The position numbers and the translations under genes are program-made. DNA of 64,000 bases from Siphonodentalium dalli (taxonomy: Eukaryota > Mollusca > Scaphopoda > Gadilida > Siphonodentaliidae): assembly GCA_032622095.1 (NCBI GenBank), contig CP136062.1:129783282-129847281 (forward strand), read 5' to 3'. Below are positions 22,323 to 34,920 of the stretch, in pieces (the stretch's first letter is position 1; the number at the start of each line of letters is the position of its first letter). The notes under the pieces were generated by a model. The model saw nothing but the letters and a program-made list of their open reading frames with translations, had not been told where the DNA came from and did no database searches.

Positions 22323-22854
22323 TTATCCTATATCAGATAATCCTTCATCGTTGATTAGCATTACAAATTCCTCAGATGGAATTTCCTCGTGAGTCAGAGC
22401 ATAGTTCAAAACTCTTCTGTGTGGTGAATTGCCCGATGTTCTGTGTTTTAGGATGTGTTCCTTGATGTTGTATCTTTGGATTGACAAGGCCTTGTCAAGA
22501 ATTACTAAGAAGTCAATCCCAGTGGGAATTGGGAACATTCTTCCTAGCAGCCCAACCCAATCTAGATCCACATAGTTAGTTGAGGTCAAATTGACTGATC
22601 TGTTCTCCTCAATGCATTGCCTTACCTCGCTTCTTACCGGTAACTTGCCATAATCCAGATTGTACCAAACTCCCAAGTTCATTTCGATAATACATCATGC
22701 AGATCTGTTTCATCGCCTGATTCCTGGTTTTCATTTTTGAAACTCCATTTCGTTGGGAAAGTATGGAACTTCGTATTTCTTCGACAATTAGACAGCTTTC
22801 TTGTCTGCTGCTACCGGCATGCACTCTCGGCAACGACAACCGCGCGCATGCCAT
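22323..22854 (-). pseudogene. Death-domain-like exon, array unit 1
   Basis: On the minus strand: LDYGKLPVRSEVRQCIEENR, then YVDLDWVGLLGRMFPIPTGI, then IKEHILKHRTSGNSPHRRVL, ending EEFVMLINDEGLSDIG and a stop at 22323, with AATAAA about 45 bases downstream. 'LP..V...I' plus 'DW.GL...M....I..L' plus 'LLEHW..R.G' plus 'aL....R.D.v..I' is the death-domain pattern of MyD88/IRAK-type proteins (known), and this segment fits it loosely. The N-terminal part (QAMKQICMMYYRN...) is frameshifted against the copies at 27528 and 32788. The assignment is tentative; the frameshift makes this copy doubtful as a gene. Confidence 0.45.
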
Positions 22855-23083
22855 TAACGTACTGTGCTATTGGGTACTAACGGTTGTTGTCTAATGCTAT
22901 GAGTATCTGTTAGAGTATGGAAGTCAGTCAATAGTTAAAGGTCCATTGTTTATTATTATTGTCAGTTTATCACCAGTCTTGAATTTTTCTTGAAACTATG
23001 AGAGTAAAGGGTTATGGGAAATGACTACATTTCACGATCATGCTATCTCGCTATTTATTAACTGTTAACACTGGTCTTTGTTT

Positions 23084-23870
23084 TTAATTATGACAATTCA
23101 ACTTTGAAATAAAACAAACTTTGTAATGATGCCGAACTGAAAATAACGACAAAGCACTCAACTTTAATATGGTTTTATCATACACGTTTATGACCCCATG
23201 ACTCTTTCGAGAACTCATGTCCATTTCGTTTTCGACTCGCTCGCTGTCGAAAACGTCACTCTTTAAATCTTCATACTCACTTTCTGAATAAAAATAGAAT
23301 TTCACACTTTCACAATTATCAGCCTCACTACCATGTTCACCGACGTCACTACCATGTGACTCATCGCTGTCGTCAGATTCACTACTACGCCCAACACTCC
23401 ACTTCACCATAGTCTGCATCATTCCACAACTTTCATATCTTCACTTTCAATGACAGGTGGACTTGGGACATGTGCATCAATTAGGTCACCTTCAACCGAC
23501 ATCATCAGGAATTTAAACCATTTGCACGGTGAACAGCACGGTCTGCAACTTATTGTTTCGGATTGTTATATTTAGCACACCGTACCTGTTCTTTTGCTCA
23601 CGTTCACTCCCAGTTTCTTACTCGCTGTCGAACACGTCACTCCTTGCATCTTCATACTCGCTTTTCCATTCCTCACTTTCTGACTCTAGATCGCATTTCA
23701 CACTTAAACAATAGACAGAGTCGTTAACACTTTTACCGACTTCACTACCATGTGTATCGTCAGATGCGCTGCCACTTTCAACAACATACTCAACCGCCGT
23801 CTCTCTGAATCATTTCACAACTTTCATATCTTCACTTTCAATTACAGATGGACTTTGAACATTTGCTCTT
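23084..23870 (-). pseudogene. Acidic Ser/Asp/Glu-rich exon pair, array unit 1
   Basis: Two related minus-strand blocks. The nearer reads VKWSVGRSSESDDSDESHGS and DLKSDVFDSE. The other lies around 23560-23860 and has the same core in shifted frames. The versions at 28182-28538 (VKWCRVMAVESGSASDD; KSEYEDVMSDVFDSEYETG) are better preserved and show they are paralogous exons. They look like disordered acidic linkers. Plus-strand open frames at 23529-23714 are antisense shadows. Confidence 0.5.
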
Positions 23871-23977
23871 TATAGACCACTAGATTGGATCTTTTTTTCT
23901 GCTCAAGATTCTTTTTTACATCAAGGTGCCACATAACAGGACGGATGTGATGATACATTTTTCTAAGAAATAATACA

Positions 23978-24330
23978 CTAATTGATGATGCCGAGATCAT
24001 GGGTCAGCTGCATTTGTATCCGATCTATGGTTTCTGGAGAATTCACCAGATTTGTTCTGAAGAAATTTTCCAGATCTGTTGGTGCTATTGTAACAAATTT
24101 CATTGATCTTATGTGGTGGTGTGAAAATTTATACATTAAGTTAATTAGTTTATATACCACTTTGTTGGTTATAACACTTCGGTTATTACATTGTGCCACC
24201 TGGCAACACAATAACCTGCTCGCACAGTTCTGTAGGCCTCTATTTCTTGAATCGGCTGCAAATATTTGCGTCATTTCTGAAGAAGATAAATTCTTAAAAA
24301 TTGCATGTTTAAATATTTGACACAATTACC
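23978..24330 (-). pseudogene. Conserved array block 'KFVTIAPTDLENFF', unit 1
   Basis: Minus strand: CNNRSVITNKVVYKLINL, HHHIRSMKFVTIAPTDLENF, RIQMQLTHDLGIIN. It recurs at 28592-28846 and 34168-34539 with mostly conservative changes. A pyrimidine-rich acceptor-like TTCTTCAG lies upstream on the minus strand near 24280. Read against the other units, this is an exon of the family, of unknown fold. The block overlaps a plus-strand open frame that is probably its shadow. Confidence 0.45.
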
Positions 24331-26220
24331 GAGCCGCTAGCACCACGTATAGTGTCCCCAACAGAATCAGCTGTTATAATGCACAGCCATTTAAATGTGA
24401 TAAAAGCTATCTTGTTTGTGCAATTACTGATGGATTAATATCATATTCTTCTGCGTTAGACCCAGAAATTGTCCTGTTTTGTTTTCTTTCTTTGGTCGAC
24501 TCCAGTAACAAACTAGTATTTCTTAAGTTTCGTGATGGATTTAATTTCACGGACAAGACCCCGAAGACCCTTAATGCCTATCAATTATGAATGGTGATGC
24601 TTTCAAAGGGCAACCATCTTCTGATTTGAAAACTAAAAACTTATATGTAATCGATTATTTATCGACGGACACATGCTCTCTACATTATGGTAAATGGGAA
24701 TATTCTCCTTTCTAATGGTATGTAGATTGTTTGAGAGATAAATTAGTCATGTTGTATTGTTATTCGGTGTATTGGGACTTCCAACTGCCACGGGTAGTTA
24801 TTCGTCACGATATATTGAGTAGTTACCTGTCACATAGTGAACCACAGCTGCAATTTCAAACCGATCAATTAACCTGTTGAGCCACCACCTTCTGAGAAGA
24901 AAAATGTTAAGAGACAAATCCCACAAAATTAAACAAAAGCTATCGAATCACTACAAGCATTCCGGGGCTGAACAAAATGACATTATCGCCATGGTATGTA
25001 ATGCCAAGAGCCAACATGACCGCCTGTCTAGAGTGAAACCTGGGTCAAAGGAGCGTGTTGCAGAAACATCCCACAGGAAGAACATTAATCCGAATTAAAC
25101 TTAAAAGTACGCTGTCTATACCAGTTGTTGTCTATGTATGAAATACTAAAATTACATGTGTCTACTTATGCTAGGACAATCTGTTTGAGTATGGAAGACT
25201 GGACATTTAAAGGACCATTGTTGATTATTTTCAGTTTAGGATCAGTCTTAATTTTTAAGTGTTCTGTGAATTACATTTCACGATCATGATATCTCACTTT
25301 TTATGTAAAGTGTTAACACTGGTCTCTGGGTTTTGAAATAAAACAAACGTCGGAATGATGGCAAACTGAACACAACTAGACGATGTTATCATACACGTTT
25401 ATAGTCCCGTGACTCTTTCGTGAACGCATGTTCACTTCCAGTTTCATAATAGCTGTCGACTACGTCACATCTTCATACTCCCCTTGCTTTGTTAATAAAA
25501 ATCCCATTTCATACCAACAATTATCAGCCTCACTACCATGTTCACTGACGGCGCTACTATGTGACTTCTCAATTTGCACCTCAGCACTGTATGGAAACCG
25601 AACAGTATGTAGACCATTATATTGAAACTTTCAGGATCTCTCACATCTAAACGCTGAACATAGGTCTGCAGCTTGTGGTTTCCAATTGTCATATGGTGCA
25701 ATATCCAACCCGCCGCTTCAACCAAGGTGGGTAATATAACATGTAAGCCACATACTGCTCTTCTCCAGATAGCATAAATTCACTATCTTGGATCAATCCC
25801 CATGATCTGAGGATGCATAGGCCAAACAATGGTTGATTCATCATGTAAAATAAATAAACTGTTTATAGTTAACAAACACATAACAGTTACCTTGTATTAT
25901 GTAGGGTATTACCCCCTGACTAGTAGAGACAAAAACCTGCTAATTTAATTGTTAAGAACATTAAGAATGCAGGACACAGATGGTCATCTTTTATTGCAAC
26001 TTTTCCCGGAACAATATCCATAACTTCATAATATCATAAAGAGGTACTTGTATACATAAGGAATGAAGTCATGAAACTAAGGCTATTTAGAATGTTAAAA
26101 AATATACTTGTAATAATTTAATATAATTATGTATACCATAATTAAATTTGATGCTAAAAAAAATCAGCGTACCAGCCTTGTCACTTGTTGAACGTTTGTT
26201 TTGTAGAAATATACAATGAA
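24331..26220. other. Array unit 1, remaining conserved blocks
   Basis: Blocks shared with units 2 and 3 but with unclear coding status. At 24877-25098 the plus strand has a basic frame (HHLLRRKMLRDK ... GSKERVAETSHRKN) that is frameshifted relative to 29551-29801. At 25492-25725 the minus strand has NHKLQTYVQRLDVRDPESFN, matching 29798-29995. A remnant of the acidic block is at about 25390-25560. Confidence 0.4.
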
Positions 26221-26319
26221 TTTGACCATTTGATCGATTTTAAGAAAATAGTCATTTGTCATCATTTGAAATACACACCCTTCCCATAAATTAGTAAGTC
26301 AGATGAGCAGAGAGTTTCT

Positions 26320-26970
26320 TCAGTCTTCAATTTCAAACCGACTTCCGAAAATCCACTAGAAACTCTCGAGATAATATTTTAGTTTGATTCTTGACATGAT
26401 TCCAATCAGCTGCATTATTCTTGTCCATTTCTGGCGGGATTCTGTGCAAGATAATGATATTTTGATTGTTTGTCTCCTTGACCAATTAAATAATATTTCA
26501 CCCCAAGGTCTTACAAGCTCATATCTAGTATGTTGTCCGTATGAACCGCCCCGTATGAACCGCCCATGGCTTCTGTTTAAACCCCATAAAGCCACCCAAG
26601 AAGTCCAAATGTGCTATGATTCCATCCCCCTCTTTCTTTAATTAAGATATCATAACTCCCGTCATTCATGTACTTTTAGTGTTTGACTGTACTTTTAGTG
26701 TTTGTCATGTGATCTCCTAAGGACATTTTCAAAACCATGTAACTCGCCTATCACACGAAACGTCTCATTGGTTGCATCGAAATCTTATAGAAGTACACCC
26801 ATTTCTCTATTCCATAATTGAGGAAGTATACAAAGGTGTTGTCTTTTCCCCTCGTCAACTGACAAATCCGTTGTTTTTTTAGTTTTCAGTTCCAAATCAT
26901 CGTCATTCATGGTAATCTCATTGTAAAGTGGTAAAATGTTGTCTTCTACCAACTGTTCTGTCTCGAGCTA
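26320..26970 (-). pseudogene. Terminal coding block, array unit 2
   Basis: Diverged copy of 20545-21085 with frame breaks (minus strand YGQHTRYELVRPWGEILFNW is the shifted frame of the PWAVHTDN block). It includes a short tandem duplication, CCGTATGAACCGCC, near 26538. Non-functional. Confidence 0.5.
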
Positions 26971-27180
26971 AAAGCGACATAGTCGGAGTGTTTATCGCGA
27001 ACATTCTTGGATGAGGATATTTCTCGTTCTTTCTCACTTAATCATATGCATAGATCCTAATCAGGGGTGGAAGGAAGACAGTCAGTCATGACTATATCAC
27101 CCCTAACAATATACATGTATAGTCTATTAATATTATATTTATTTGTAAATTGCAAATAAAGTGATCATATCCTATCTCAG

Positions 27181-27535
27181 AGAATCCTTCACTAAGAAAT
27201 GGATCCCAGTGGGAATTGGGAACATTCTTCATAGCAGCCCACCCCAATCTAAATCCACATAGTTAGGTGAGGTCAAATTGACTGATCTGTTCTCCTCAAT
27301 GTATTGCCTTACCCCACCTCTTACCGGTAACTTGCCATAATCCAGATTAGGCCAAACACCAAGTTTATTTCGATACCTCATGCACATCTGTTTCATCGCC
27401 TGATTTTCATTTTTGAAACTCCATTTCGCTGGGAAAGTGCATTGAACTTCATATTTCTTCGACAAGACTGCTTTCCTGTCTGCTGCTACCGACATGTACT
27501 CTGCAACGACAACCGTGTGCATGCCCATTAACGTA
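27181..27535 (-). pseudogene. Death-domain-like exon, array unit 2, internally deleted
   Basis: The N-terminal part is intact from an ATG: EYMSVAADRKAVLSKKYEVQ, KNENQAMKQMCMRYRNKLGV, LPVRGGVRQYIEENRSVNLT, YVDLDWGGLL. The segment coding the second half of the domain (FLVILDKA...HEEIPSEEF in the other units) is missing. The sequence jumps from the block next to the stop straight to GGGAATTGGGAACATTC at about 27190-27225. It shows what the intact upstream end looks like but cannot fold as a whole domain. Confidence 0.5.
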
Positions 27536-27829
27536 CTGTGCTAGTGGACACTAACGATTGTAGGAATATATGTTAAAGAGTAAGGAAGAGAATCAATATT
27601 AAAGGTCCATTGTTTATTATTATTGTCAGTTTATCATCAGTATTTAATTTTTCTTGAAACTATCAGAGTAAATGGTTATGGGAAATGACTACATTTCACG
27701 ACCATGCTGTCTCGATATTTAATAACTGTTTACACTGGTCTTTGTTTTTAATTATGACAATTCAACTTTGAAATAAAACAAACTTTGTAATGATGCCGAA
27801 CTGAAAATAACTACAAAGCACTCAACTTT

Positions 27830-28540
27830 AATATGGTATTACCATACACGTTTATGGTTCCATGACTCTTTCGAGAACTCATGTCCAATTCCAATTTCAT
27901 ACTCTGTCGAATACGTCACTCTTTAAATCTTCATACTCAATTTTGGTCGCCTCACTGTCTGAATAAGAATCGAATTTCACAATTAGCAGCCTCACTACCA
28001 TGTTCACCGACGTCACTACCATGCAACTTCTCACTCGTTAGATTCACTGTCACGCCCAACAACACTCAACACTTGAACATAGTCTGCATCATTTCACAAC
28101 TTTCATATATTCACTTTCATTGACAGGTGAACTTGGGACATGTACAACAATGAGGTCACTGCAACCGACTTCATTAGGAATTTAAACCAGTTTCACGGTC
28201 TGCAGCTTATGGTTTCGGATTGTTATATTTAGCACACCGTACCTGTTCTTTTGCTCACGTTCCCTTCCAGTTTCATACTCACTGTCGAACACGTCACTCA
28301 TTACATCTTCATATTCGCTTTTCCACCCTTCACTTTCTGACTCAAGATCGCATTTCACACATAAATAGACAGACTCGTTAACATTTTCGCTGATTTCACT
28401 GCCATGTTTATCGTCAGAAGCGCTGCCACTCTCAACCGCCATCACTCTGCACCATTTCACAACTTTCATATCTTCACTTTTAATTACAGATAGAATTGGG
28501 ATATTTGCATCAGTTAGGTCACCCGCAACCGACTTCATAG
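27830..28540 (-). pseudogene. Acidic exon pair, array unit 2
   Basis: The better-preserved version at 28182-28538 reads GDLTDANIPILSVIKSEDMK, VVKWCRVMAVESGSASDDKH, VKCDLESESEGWKSEYEDVM, SDVFDSEYETGREREQKNRY, then NHKLQT, open throughout. The partner near 27840-28110 is frame-damaged. The NHKLQT tail is shared with the block at 29798-29995. Confidence 0.5.
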
Positions 28541-28591
28541 GAAATTAAAACCATTTGTACTTCAACGTTGTGTATGGAAACCGAACAGTCT

Positions 28592-28930
28592 TTATAGACC
28601 ATTAGATTGGAACTTTTTTCTTGTCAAGGATCTTCCTGGATCATGGTTCAGCTGCATTTGTATCCGATGTATGGTGTCTGGAGAATTCACCGGATTTGTT
28701 GTGAAGAAATGTTCAAGATCTGTTGGTGCTATTGTAACAATTTTTATTGATCTTATGTGGTGATGTGAAAATTTATACCGTAAGTTAACTAGTTTATATA
28801 CAACTTTGTTGGTTATAACAATTCGGTTATTACATTCTGGCACCACAATAACCTGCTCGCACAGTTCTGTAGGCCTCTATTTCTTGAATCGGCTGCAAAT
28901 ATGTGGGTCATTCCTGAAGAAAAAAAATCA
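28592..28930 (-). pseudogene. Conserved 'VTIAPTDLEHFF' block, array unit 2
   Basis: Minus strand IVITNKVVYKLVNLRYKFSH, IVTIAPTDLEHFFTTNPVNS, preceded on that strand by TTTTTTTTCTTCAG at about 28914-28927, a strong acceptor, and by codons MTHIFAADSRNRGLQNCAS. Same exon as units 1 and 3. Confidence 0.5.
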
Positions 28931-30470
28931 TAAAAATTGCATGTTTAAATATTTGTCAAAATTACCGAGCGGCTAGCACCACGTGTAGTGTACCTATAAC
29001 CAATTGTCCGCAATAGAATCAGCTATAGCCCTTTAAAGGTGGAAACGCTATCTTGTCTACAATTACTGATGGATTAGTAATCATATTCTTCGGAGTTATT
29101 TCTCAAATAATTGTTATCATGGGTCTATATATTACAAATTGTCCAGTTTTGATTTCTTTCTTTGGTCGACTCCAGTAACAAACTGGTATTTCTTAGTTTC
29201 GTGATGGATTGAATTTCACCGACAAGACCCCGAAGACCCTTAAGGCTTATCAATTATGAATGGTGATGCTTTCAAAGGGCAACCATCTTCTGAGAAAGCG
29301 GCAACCATCTTCTGATTTGAAAACTTGTATGTAATCGATGATTTATCGACGGACACATGCTCTCCACATCATGGCAAATGAGAATGTTCTCATTTTTAAT
29401 GGTATGTAGATTGTTTGAGGGATAAATTAGTCATGTTGTATTGTTATTCGGTGTATTGGGACTGCCAGCCGCCACGGGTAGTTATTCGTCACGATATGTT
29501 GAGTATTTACCTGCCACAGAGTGAACCACAGCTGCAATTTCAAACCGATCAATTAATGAGCCACCACCTTCTGAGAAGAAAAATGTTAAGATACAAATTC
29601 AACACAAAAGCAATCAAATCACTACAAGCCATCCGGGGCCGAAACAAAATGACAATTATCCACAGGAAATGTAATGCCAAGAGCCGATTGGTCAAGCCGA
29701 GAGAACCTGACCGCCTATCTAGTATGAAACCTGGACAAAAGGAGCGTGTTGCAGAAACATCCCACAGGAAGAACGTTAATCTGTTCAGATCAGGAATTTA
29801 AACCATTTGCACATCAACACTGTGGAAACCGAACAGTCTGTAGACCATTATATTGGAACTTTCAGGGTCCCTCACATCTAGACGGTGAACATGTGTCTGC
29901 AGCTTATGGTTTCCAATTCTTATATTTATAACACATACCGGTTCTTTTGCGGCCCTTGTTATGTGGTGCAATCTCCAACCCACCGCTTCAACCAAGGTGG
30001 ATAATATAGCATGTAAGCCACATATAGCTCTTTTCCAGATAGCTTAAATTCACTGTCTTGGATATATCCCCACGATGTGAAGATGCATACGTCAAACAAT
30101 GGTTGATTCATCATGTAAAATAAATATACTGTTTACAGTTAACAAACAAATAACAGTTAACTTGTATTAGGTAGGGTATTACCCCTGAATAGTAGAGACC
30201 AAAACCTGTTAATTAAGAACATTCAGAATGCAAGATATAGATAGTAATCTTTTACTGCAACTTTTTCCGGAACAATGTCCATAATGTCATAATAAAGAGG
30301 TACGTGTATACATAAGGAATGAAAGTCATGAAACTAAGACTATTTAAAATGTTATAAAATATACGTGTAATAATTTAATATAATTATATATACTATAATT
30401 AAATTTAATGCTAAAAAAATCAATGTACCAATCCTTTATGTCGCTTGTTGAACGTTGGTTTTGTAGAAAT
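28931..30470. other. Array unit 2, remaining conserved blocks
   Basis: Contains the minus-strand GLRGLVGEIQSIT segment (about 29195-29250), the plus-strand basic frame around 29551-29801, and the minus-strand GNHKLQTHVHRLDVRDPES block at 29798-29995. Coding status is uncertain. It includes GTTTACAGTTAACAAACA at about 30130, the empty site of the unit-3 MITE. Confidence 0.4.
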
Positions 30471-30599
30471 ATACAATGAATTTGATCGATTTTATGATCG
30501 ATTTAAAGAAAATACTCATTTGTCATCATTTGAAATACACACCCTTCCCATAAATTAGTAAGTCAGGTGAGCAGAGAGTTTATTCAGTCTTTAATTTCA

Positions 30600-30905
30600 A
30601 ACCGACTTCCGAAAATACACTACAAACTCGAGATAATATTTTAGTTTGATTCTTGGCATGATTCCAATCAGCTGCATTATTATTGTACATTCCTGATTGG
30701 ATTCTGTGCAAGATAATGATATTTTAGATTGTATCCTTGACCAATTAAATAATATTTCACCCCAAGGTCTTCCAAACTCATATCTAACATGTTGTCCTTG
30801 TGAACCGCCCATGACTTCTGTTTCAACCCCTTAAAGCCACAAAAGAAGTCCAAGTGTGCTATGGTTCCATTCCACCTCTTTAATTAAGATATCATAACTT
30901 CCGTC
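30600..30905 (-). pseudogene. Terminal coding block, array unit 3 (3' half)
   Basis: Copy of the KQKPWAVHTDN...NAADW block, with frame damage. Its 5' half is displaced to 31930-32190 by the inserted pearl-like element. Confidence 0.5.
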
Positions 30906-30911
30906 ATTCAA

Positions 30912-31929
30912 GAAAAAAGGTCGTATTATGTTATCAGTCTGTCCGTCAACATTTTTGGTTTCCGATCGATAACTCCAGTTTGGATTATTTGATCTGAACC
31001 AAAGTTGGTATGTGTATTTCCCAGCTAAAGATACAGACCAAGTTCGAACATGGGTTCCGTCCAGTTATTTTTACATGAGTTACGGCCCTTTTTCGACTTA
31101 GAATTTGACCGTCTGTTAACATTTTTGGTTTCCGACCGATAACTCCAGTTTGGATTATTTGATCTGAACCAAAGTTGGTATGTGTATTTCCCAGCTAAAG
31201 ATACAGCCAAGTTCGAACATGGGTTCCGTCCAGTTATTTTTACATGAGTTACGGCCCTTTTTCGACTTAGAATTTGACCGTCTGTTAATATTTTTGGTTT
31301 CCGACCGATAACTCCAGTTTGGATTATTTGATCTGAACCAAAGTTAGTATGTGTATTTCTCAGCTCAAGATACAGACCAAGTTCGAACATGGGTTCCGTC
31401 CAGTTATTTTTACATGAGTTACGGCCCTTTTTCGACTTAGAATTTGACCGTCTGTTAACATTTTTGGTTTCCGACCGATAACTCCAGTTTGGATTATTTG
31501 ATCTGAACCAAAGTTGGTATGTGTATTTCCCAGCTAAAGATACAGGCCAAGTTTGAATATAGGTTCTGTCTAATTATTTTTACATGAGTTACGGCCCTTT
31601 TTCAACTTAGAATTTTACCAATTTCATAACATTTTGGTTTCCGACCGATAACTCCAGTTTTGATTATTTGAGCCGAACCAAAGCTGGTATGTGTATTTCC
31701 CAGCTAAAACTACAGGCCAAGTTTGAATATAGGTTCTGTCTAATTATTTTTACATGAATTATGGCCATTTTTCGACTTAGAATTTGACCACATTTTGGCA
31801 TTGAAATTAGGGGTACATGTATATAAGATTTTCTTCAAATGTAAGCTCAAAGTATTATCTTATTTTGCGATAGTACAATTCGAAATGGCAAAAGGGCGTA
31901 TTTTGCCACGCCCTAGCGATGCTCTTGTT
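30912..31929 (+). mobile_element. Pearl-like / Helentron-like element with 170-bp repeats
   Basis: Runs from AAAAAAGGTCGTATTATG to GGGCGTATTTTGCCACGCCC plus TAGCGATGCTCTTGTT. Four to five internal repeats of 169-170 bp start at GTCTGTTAACATTTTTGG (e.g. 31111, 31280, 31450). They contain ACTCCAGTTTGGATTATTTG, GAACCAAAGTTGGTATGTG and TTTTTACATGAGTTACGG. It splits the terminal coding block of unit 3, which is continuous in units 1 and 2. The first bases of the 5' end (ATACGCCC) are missing. The 121-codon minus-strand frame is a repeat translation. Confidence 0.8.
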
Positions 31930-32190
31930 GACTGAATGTGTCTTGTGACCTAACGACATTTTCTAAACCATGTAACTCGCCTATCACACGAAACGTCTCA
32001 TTGGTTGCATCGGATCTTATAGAAGTACACAATTTCTCTTTGTCACAGTTGATGAAGGTTACAATGGTGTTGTCTTTTCCGCTCGTTAACTGACCAACCA
32101 ACCGTTGTTTTTTAGTTTTCAGTTCAAACCATCGTCTTTCATGGTGATCTCATTGTAAAGTGGTAAAATGTTGTCTTCTACCAACTGTTC
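31930..32190 (-). pseudogene. Terminal coding block, array unit 3 (5' half)
   Basis: Minus strand LVGQLTSGKDNTIVTFINCD, KEKLCTSIRSDATNETFRVI, GELHGLENVVRS. This is the best-preserved version of this part. Unit 1 has lost about 20 codons here (IGQLCHREMVYF). The reading continues on the far side of the inserted element at 30905. Confidence 0.5.
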
Positions 32191-32416
32191 TGTCTCAATC
32201 CAAAAGCGACGTAGTCGGGGTGTTGATCACGAACATCCTTGGATGGGGATATTTCATATCTCGTTCTTTCTCACTTAATCATATGCATAGATCCTGCTCA
32301 GGGTGGAAGGAAGAGTCAGTCATGACTATATCACCCCTAACAATATACACGTATAGTCTATTAATATTATATTTATTTGTAATGGTACTTTCCTTGTGAG
32401 TATATTGTAAATAAAG

Positions 32417-32905
32417 TTATCCTATCTCAGATAAACCTTCATTGTTGATTATCATTACAAATTCCTCAGATGGAATTTCCTCGTGAGTCAGAGCATAGTT
32501 CAAAATTCTTCTTTTTAGTGAATTGCCTGATGTTCTGTGTTTTAGGATGTGTTCCTTGAGGTTGTATCTAGGAAATGACCAGGCCTTGTCAAGAATTACT
32601 AAGAAATCAATCCCAGTAGGAATTGGAAACATTTTTCCTAGCAGCCCAACCCAATCTAGATCCACATAGTTAGGTGAGGTCAAATTAACTGATATGTTCT
32701 CAATGCATTGCCTTACCGATAACTTACCATAATCCAGATTAGACCAAACTCCAAGTTTATTTCGATACCTCATGCAGATCTGTTTCATTTCCTGGTTTTA
32801 ATTTTTGAAGCTCCATTTCGCTGGGAAAGTATGGAACTTCGCATGTCTTCGACAAGACTGCTTTCTTGTCTGCTACTACCGACATGCACTCTGTGCAACC
32901 ACGCG
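32417..32905 (-). pseudogene. Death-domain-like exon, array unit 3
   Basis: Minus strand, open from ATG at 32788 to the stop at 32417: NKLGVWSNLDYGKLSVRQCI, YVDLDWVGLLGKMFPIPTGI, NLKEHILKHRTSGNSLKRRI, EEIPSEEFVMIINNEGLSEIG with one residue changed from unit 1. The upstream portion to 32905 is frame-shifted relative to unit 2. This is the longest continuous version of the candidate domain. Substitutions between units 1 and 3 in this block look largely conservative, suggesting past selection. Confidence 0.5.
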
Positions 32906-33119
32906 CGCATGCCATTAACGTGCTGTGCTATTGGGCACTAACGGTTGTAGTATGATGCTAGGAATATATGTTGGAGTATGGAAGTCAGTCAATATTTGAA
33001 GGTCCATTGTTTATTATTATTGTCAGTTTATCATCAGTCTTTAATTTGTATTGAAACTATGAGAGTAAAGGGTTATGCGAAATGACTACATTTCACGACC
33101 ATGCCGTCTCGCTATTTAA

Positions 33120-33310
33120 TAACTGTTAACACTGGTCTTTGTTTTTAATTATGACAGTTCAAATATTTGAAATAAAACAAACTTTGTAATGATGCCGAAC
33201 TGAAAATAACGACAAATAACTGTTAACACTGGTCTTTGTTTTTAATTATGACAGTTCAAATATTTGAAATAAAACAAACTTTGTAATGATGCCGAACTGA
33301 AAATAACGAC
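33120..33310. repeat. Direct tandem duplication of about 95 bp
   Basis: AACTGTTAACACTGGTCTTT ... GATGCCGAACTGAAAATAAC occurs twice in succession, only in unit 3. Recent local duplication. Confidence 0.85.
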
Positions 33311-34060
33311 AAAGCACTCAACTTTAATATGGTGTTATCATACACGTTTATGGTCCGATGACTCTTTCGAGAACTCATGTCCACTTCGTTTTCGACTCGC
33401 TGTCGAAAACGTCACTCTTTAAATCTTCATACTCACTTTTGGACGCCTCACTTTCTGAATAAAAATCGAATTTCACATTTTCACAATTAACAGTCTCACT
33501 TACATGTTCACCGACGTCACTACCATGTGACTTGTCACTGTCGTCAGATTCGCTGCCACGCCCAACAACACTCCACTTCACCACAGTCTGCATCATTTCA
33601 CAACTTTCCTATCTTCATTTTCAATGACAGGTGGACTTGGGGACATGTGCATCAATTAGGTCACCTTCAATCGACATCATCAGGAATTTAAACCATTGCA
33701 CGGTATGCAACTTATGGTTTCGGATTGTTATATTTAGCACACCGTACCGGTTCTTTTGCTCACGTTCACTCCCAGTTTCTTACTCGCTGTCGAACACGTC
33801 ACTCCTTGCATCTTCATACTCGCTTTTCCATTCCTCACTTTATGACTCTAGTTCGCATTTCACACTTAGACAATAGACAGACTCGTTAACATTTTCGCTG
33901 ACTTCACTACCATGTGTATCGCCAGATGCGCTGCCACTCTCAACAACGTACTCAACATCTTTGCATCATTTCACAACTTTTATTCTCTTTCATATCCTCA
34001 CTTTCAATTACCGATGGACATTTGCATCAGTGAGGTCACATGCGACCAACTTCATAGGAA
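33300..34060 (-). pseudogene. Acidic exon pair, array unit 3
   Basis: Minus strand VVKWSVVGRGSESDDSDKSH, DVGEHVSETVNCENVKFDFY, KSEYEDLKSDVFDSESKTKW (33375-33596). A partner block lies at about 33700-34050 in damaged frames. A further acidic copy sits at 36421-36640. Confidence 0.5.
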
Positions 34061-34167
34061 ATTAAAACCATTTGTACCTCAACATTGTGTCTGGAAACGA
34101 AACATTCTTTATAGACCAATATATTGGAACTTTGTTCTGCTCAATGATCTTTTTTTACATCAAGGTG

Positions 34168-34539
34168 TCACATAACAGGACGGATGTGATAATACATTTT
34201 CAAAGAAATAATGCATTCATTGATGATGCCTCGATCATGGCTCAGCTGCATGTGTATCCGATGTATGGTGTCTGCAGAATTCACCCGATTTGTTCTGAAG
34301 AAATTTTTCAGATCTGTTGGAGCTATTGTGACAAATTTCATCGATCTTGTGTGGTGATGTGTCAATTGAAGCCGTATGTTAATTGGTTTATATACCACTT
34401 TGTTCGTCACAATTCGGTTATTCCATTGTACGACCTTGCATGTGATATCTAAATGTTTAAATGGTTTAAGAAATGCAAAATCAAATAAAAATTGCATATT
34501 TAAATAAATTACAGAGCGGCAAGCACATGTAGTGTCCAT
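34168..34539 (-). pseudogene. Conserved 'KFVTIAPTDLKNFF' block, array unit 3
   Basis: Minus strand RIVTNKVVYKPINIRLQLTH, MKFVTIAPTDLKNFFRTNRV, RIHMQLSHDRGIINECIISL, open for 123 codons. Matches 23978-24330 and 28592-28846. Confidence 0.5.
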
Positions 34540-34920
34540 AGGACTGTCCCCATATAATCAGCTATACTAATGCCCAGGCATTTCAAGGTGGAAAAGCTAT
34601 TTTGTCTACAATTACTGATGGATTATTAATCATCAGATTCTTCGGCGTTATTTCTCAAGTAATTATTATCATGGGTCTATATATTACAAATTGTCCCGTT
34701 TTATTTTATTTCTTTGATCGACTCCAGTGACAAACTGGTATTTATTGGTTTCTTGATGGATTGAAGTTCACCGACAAGACCACGAAGACGCTTGAGGCTT
34801 ATCACTTATGAATGGTGATGCTTTCAAAGGGCAATCATCTTCTGATTTCATAAACTAAATGTAATCGACCATTGATCGACAGACACATGTTCTCCAAATC
34901 ATGGCAATGTTCTCCTTTTT

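Noticed and set aside
23982..24320. 112-codon plus-strand open frame
   Set aside because: Shadow of the minus-strand VTIAPTDLENFF block, which is the strand conserved between array units.
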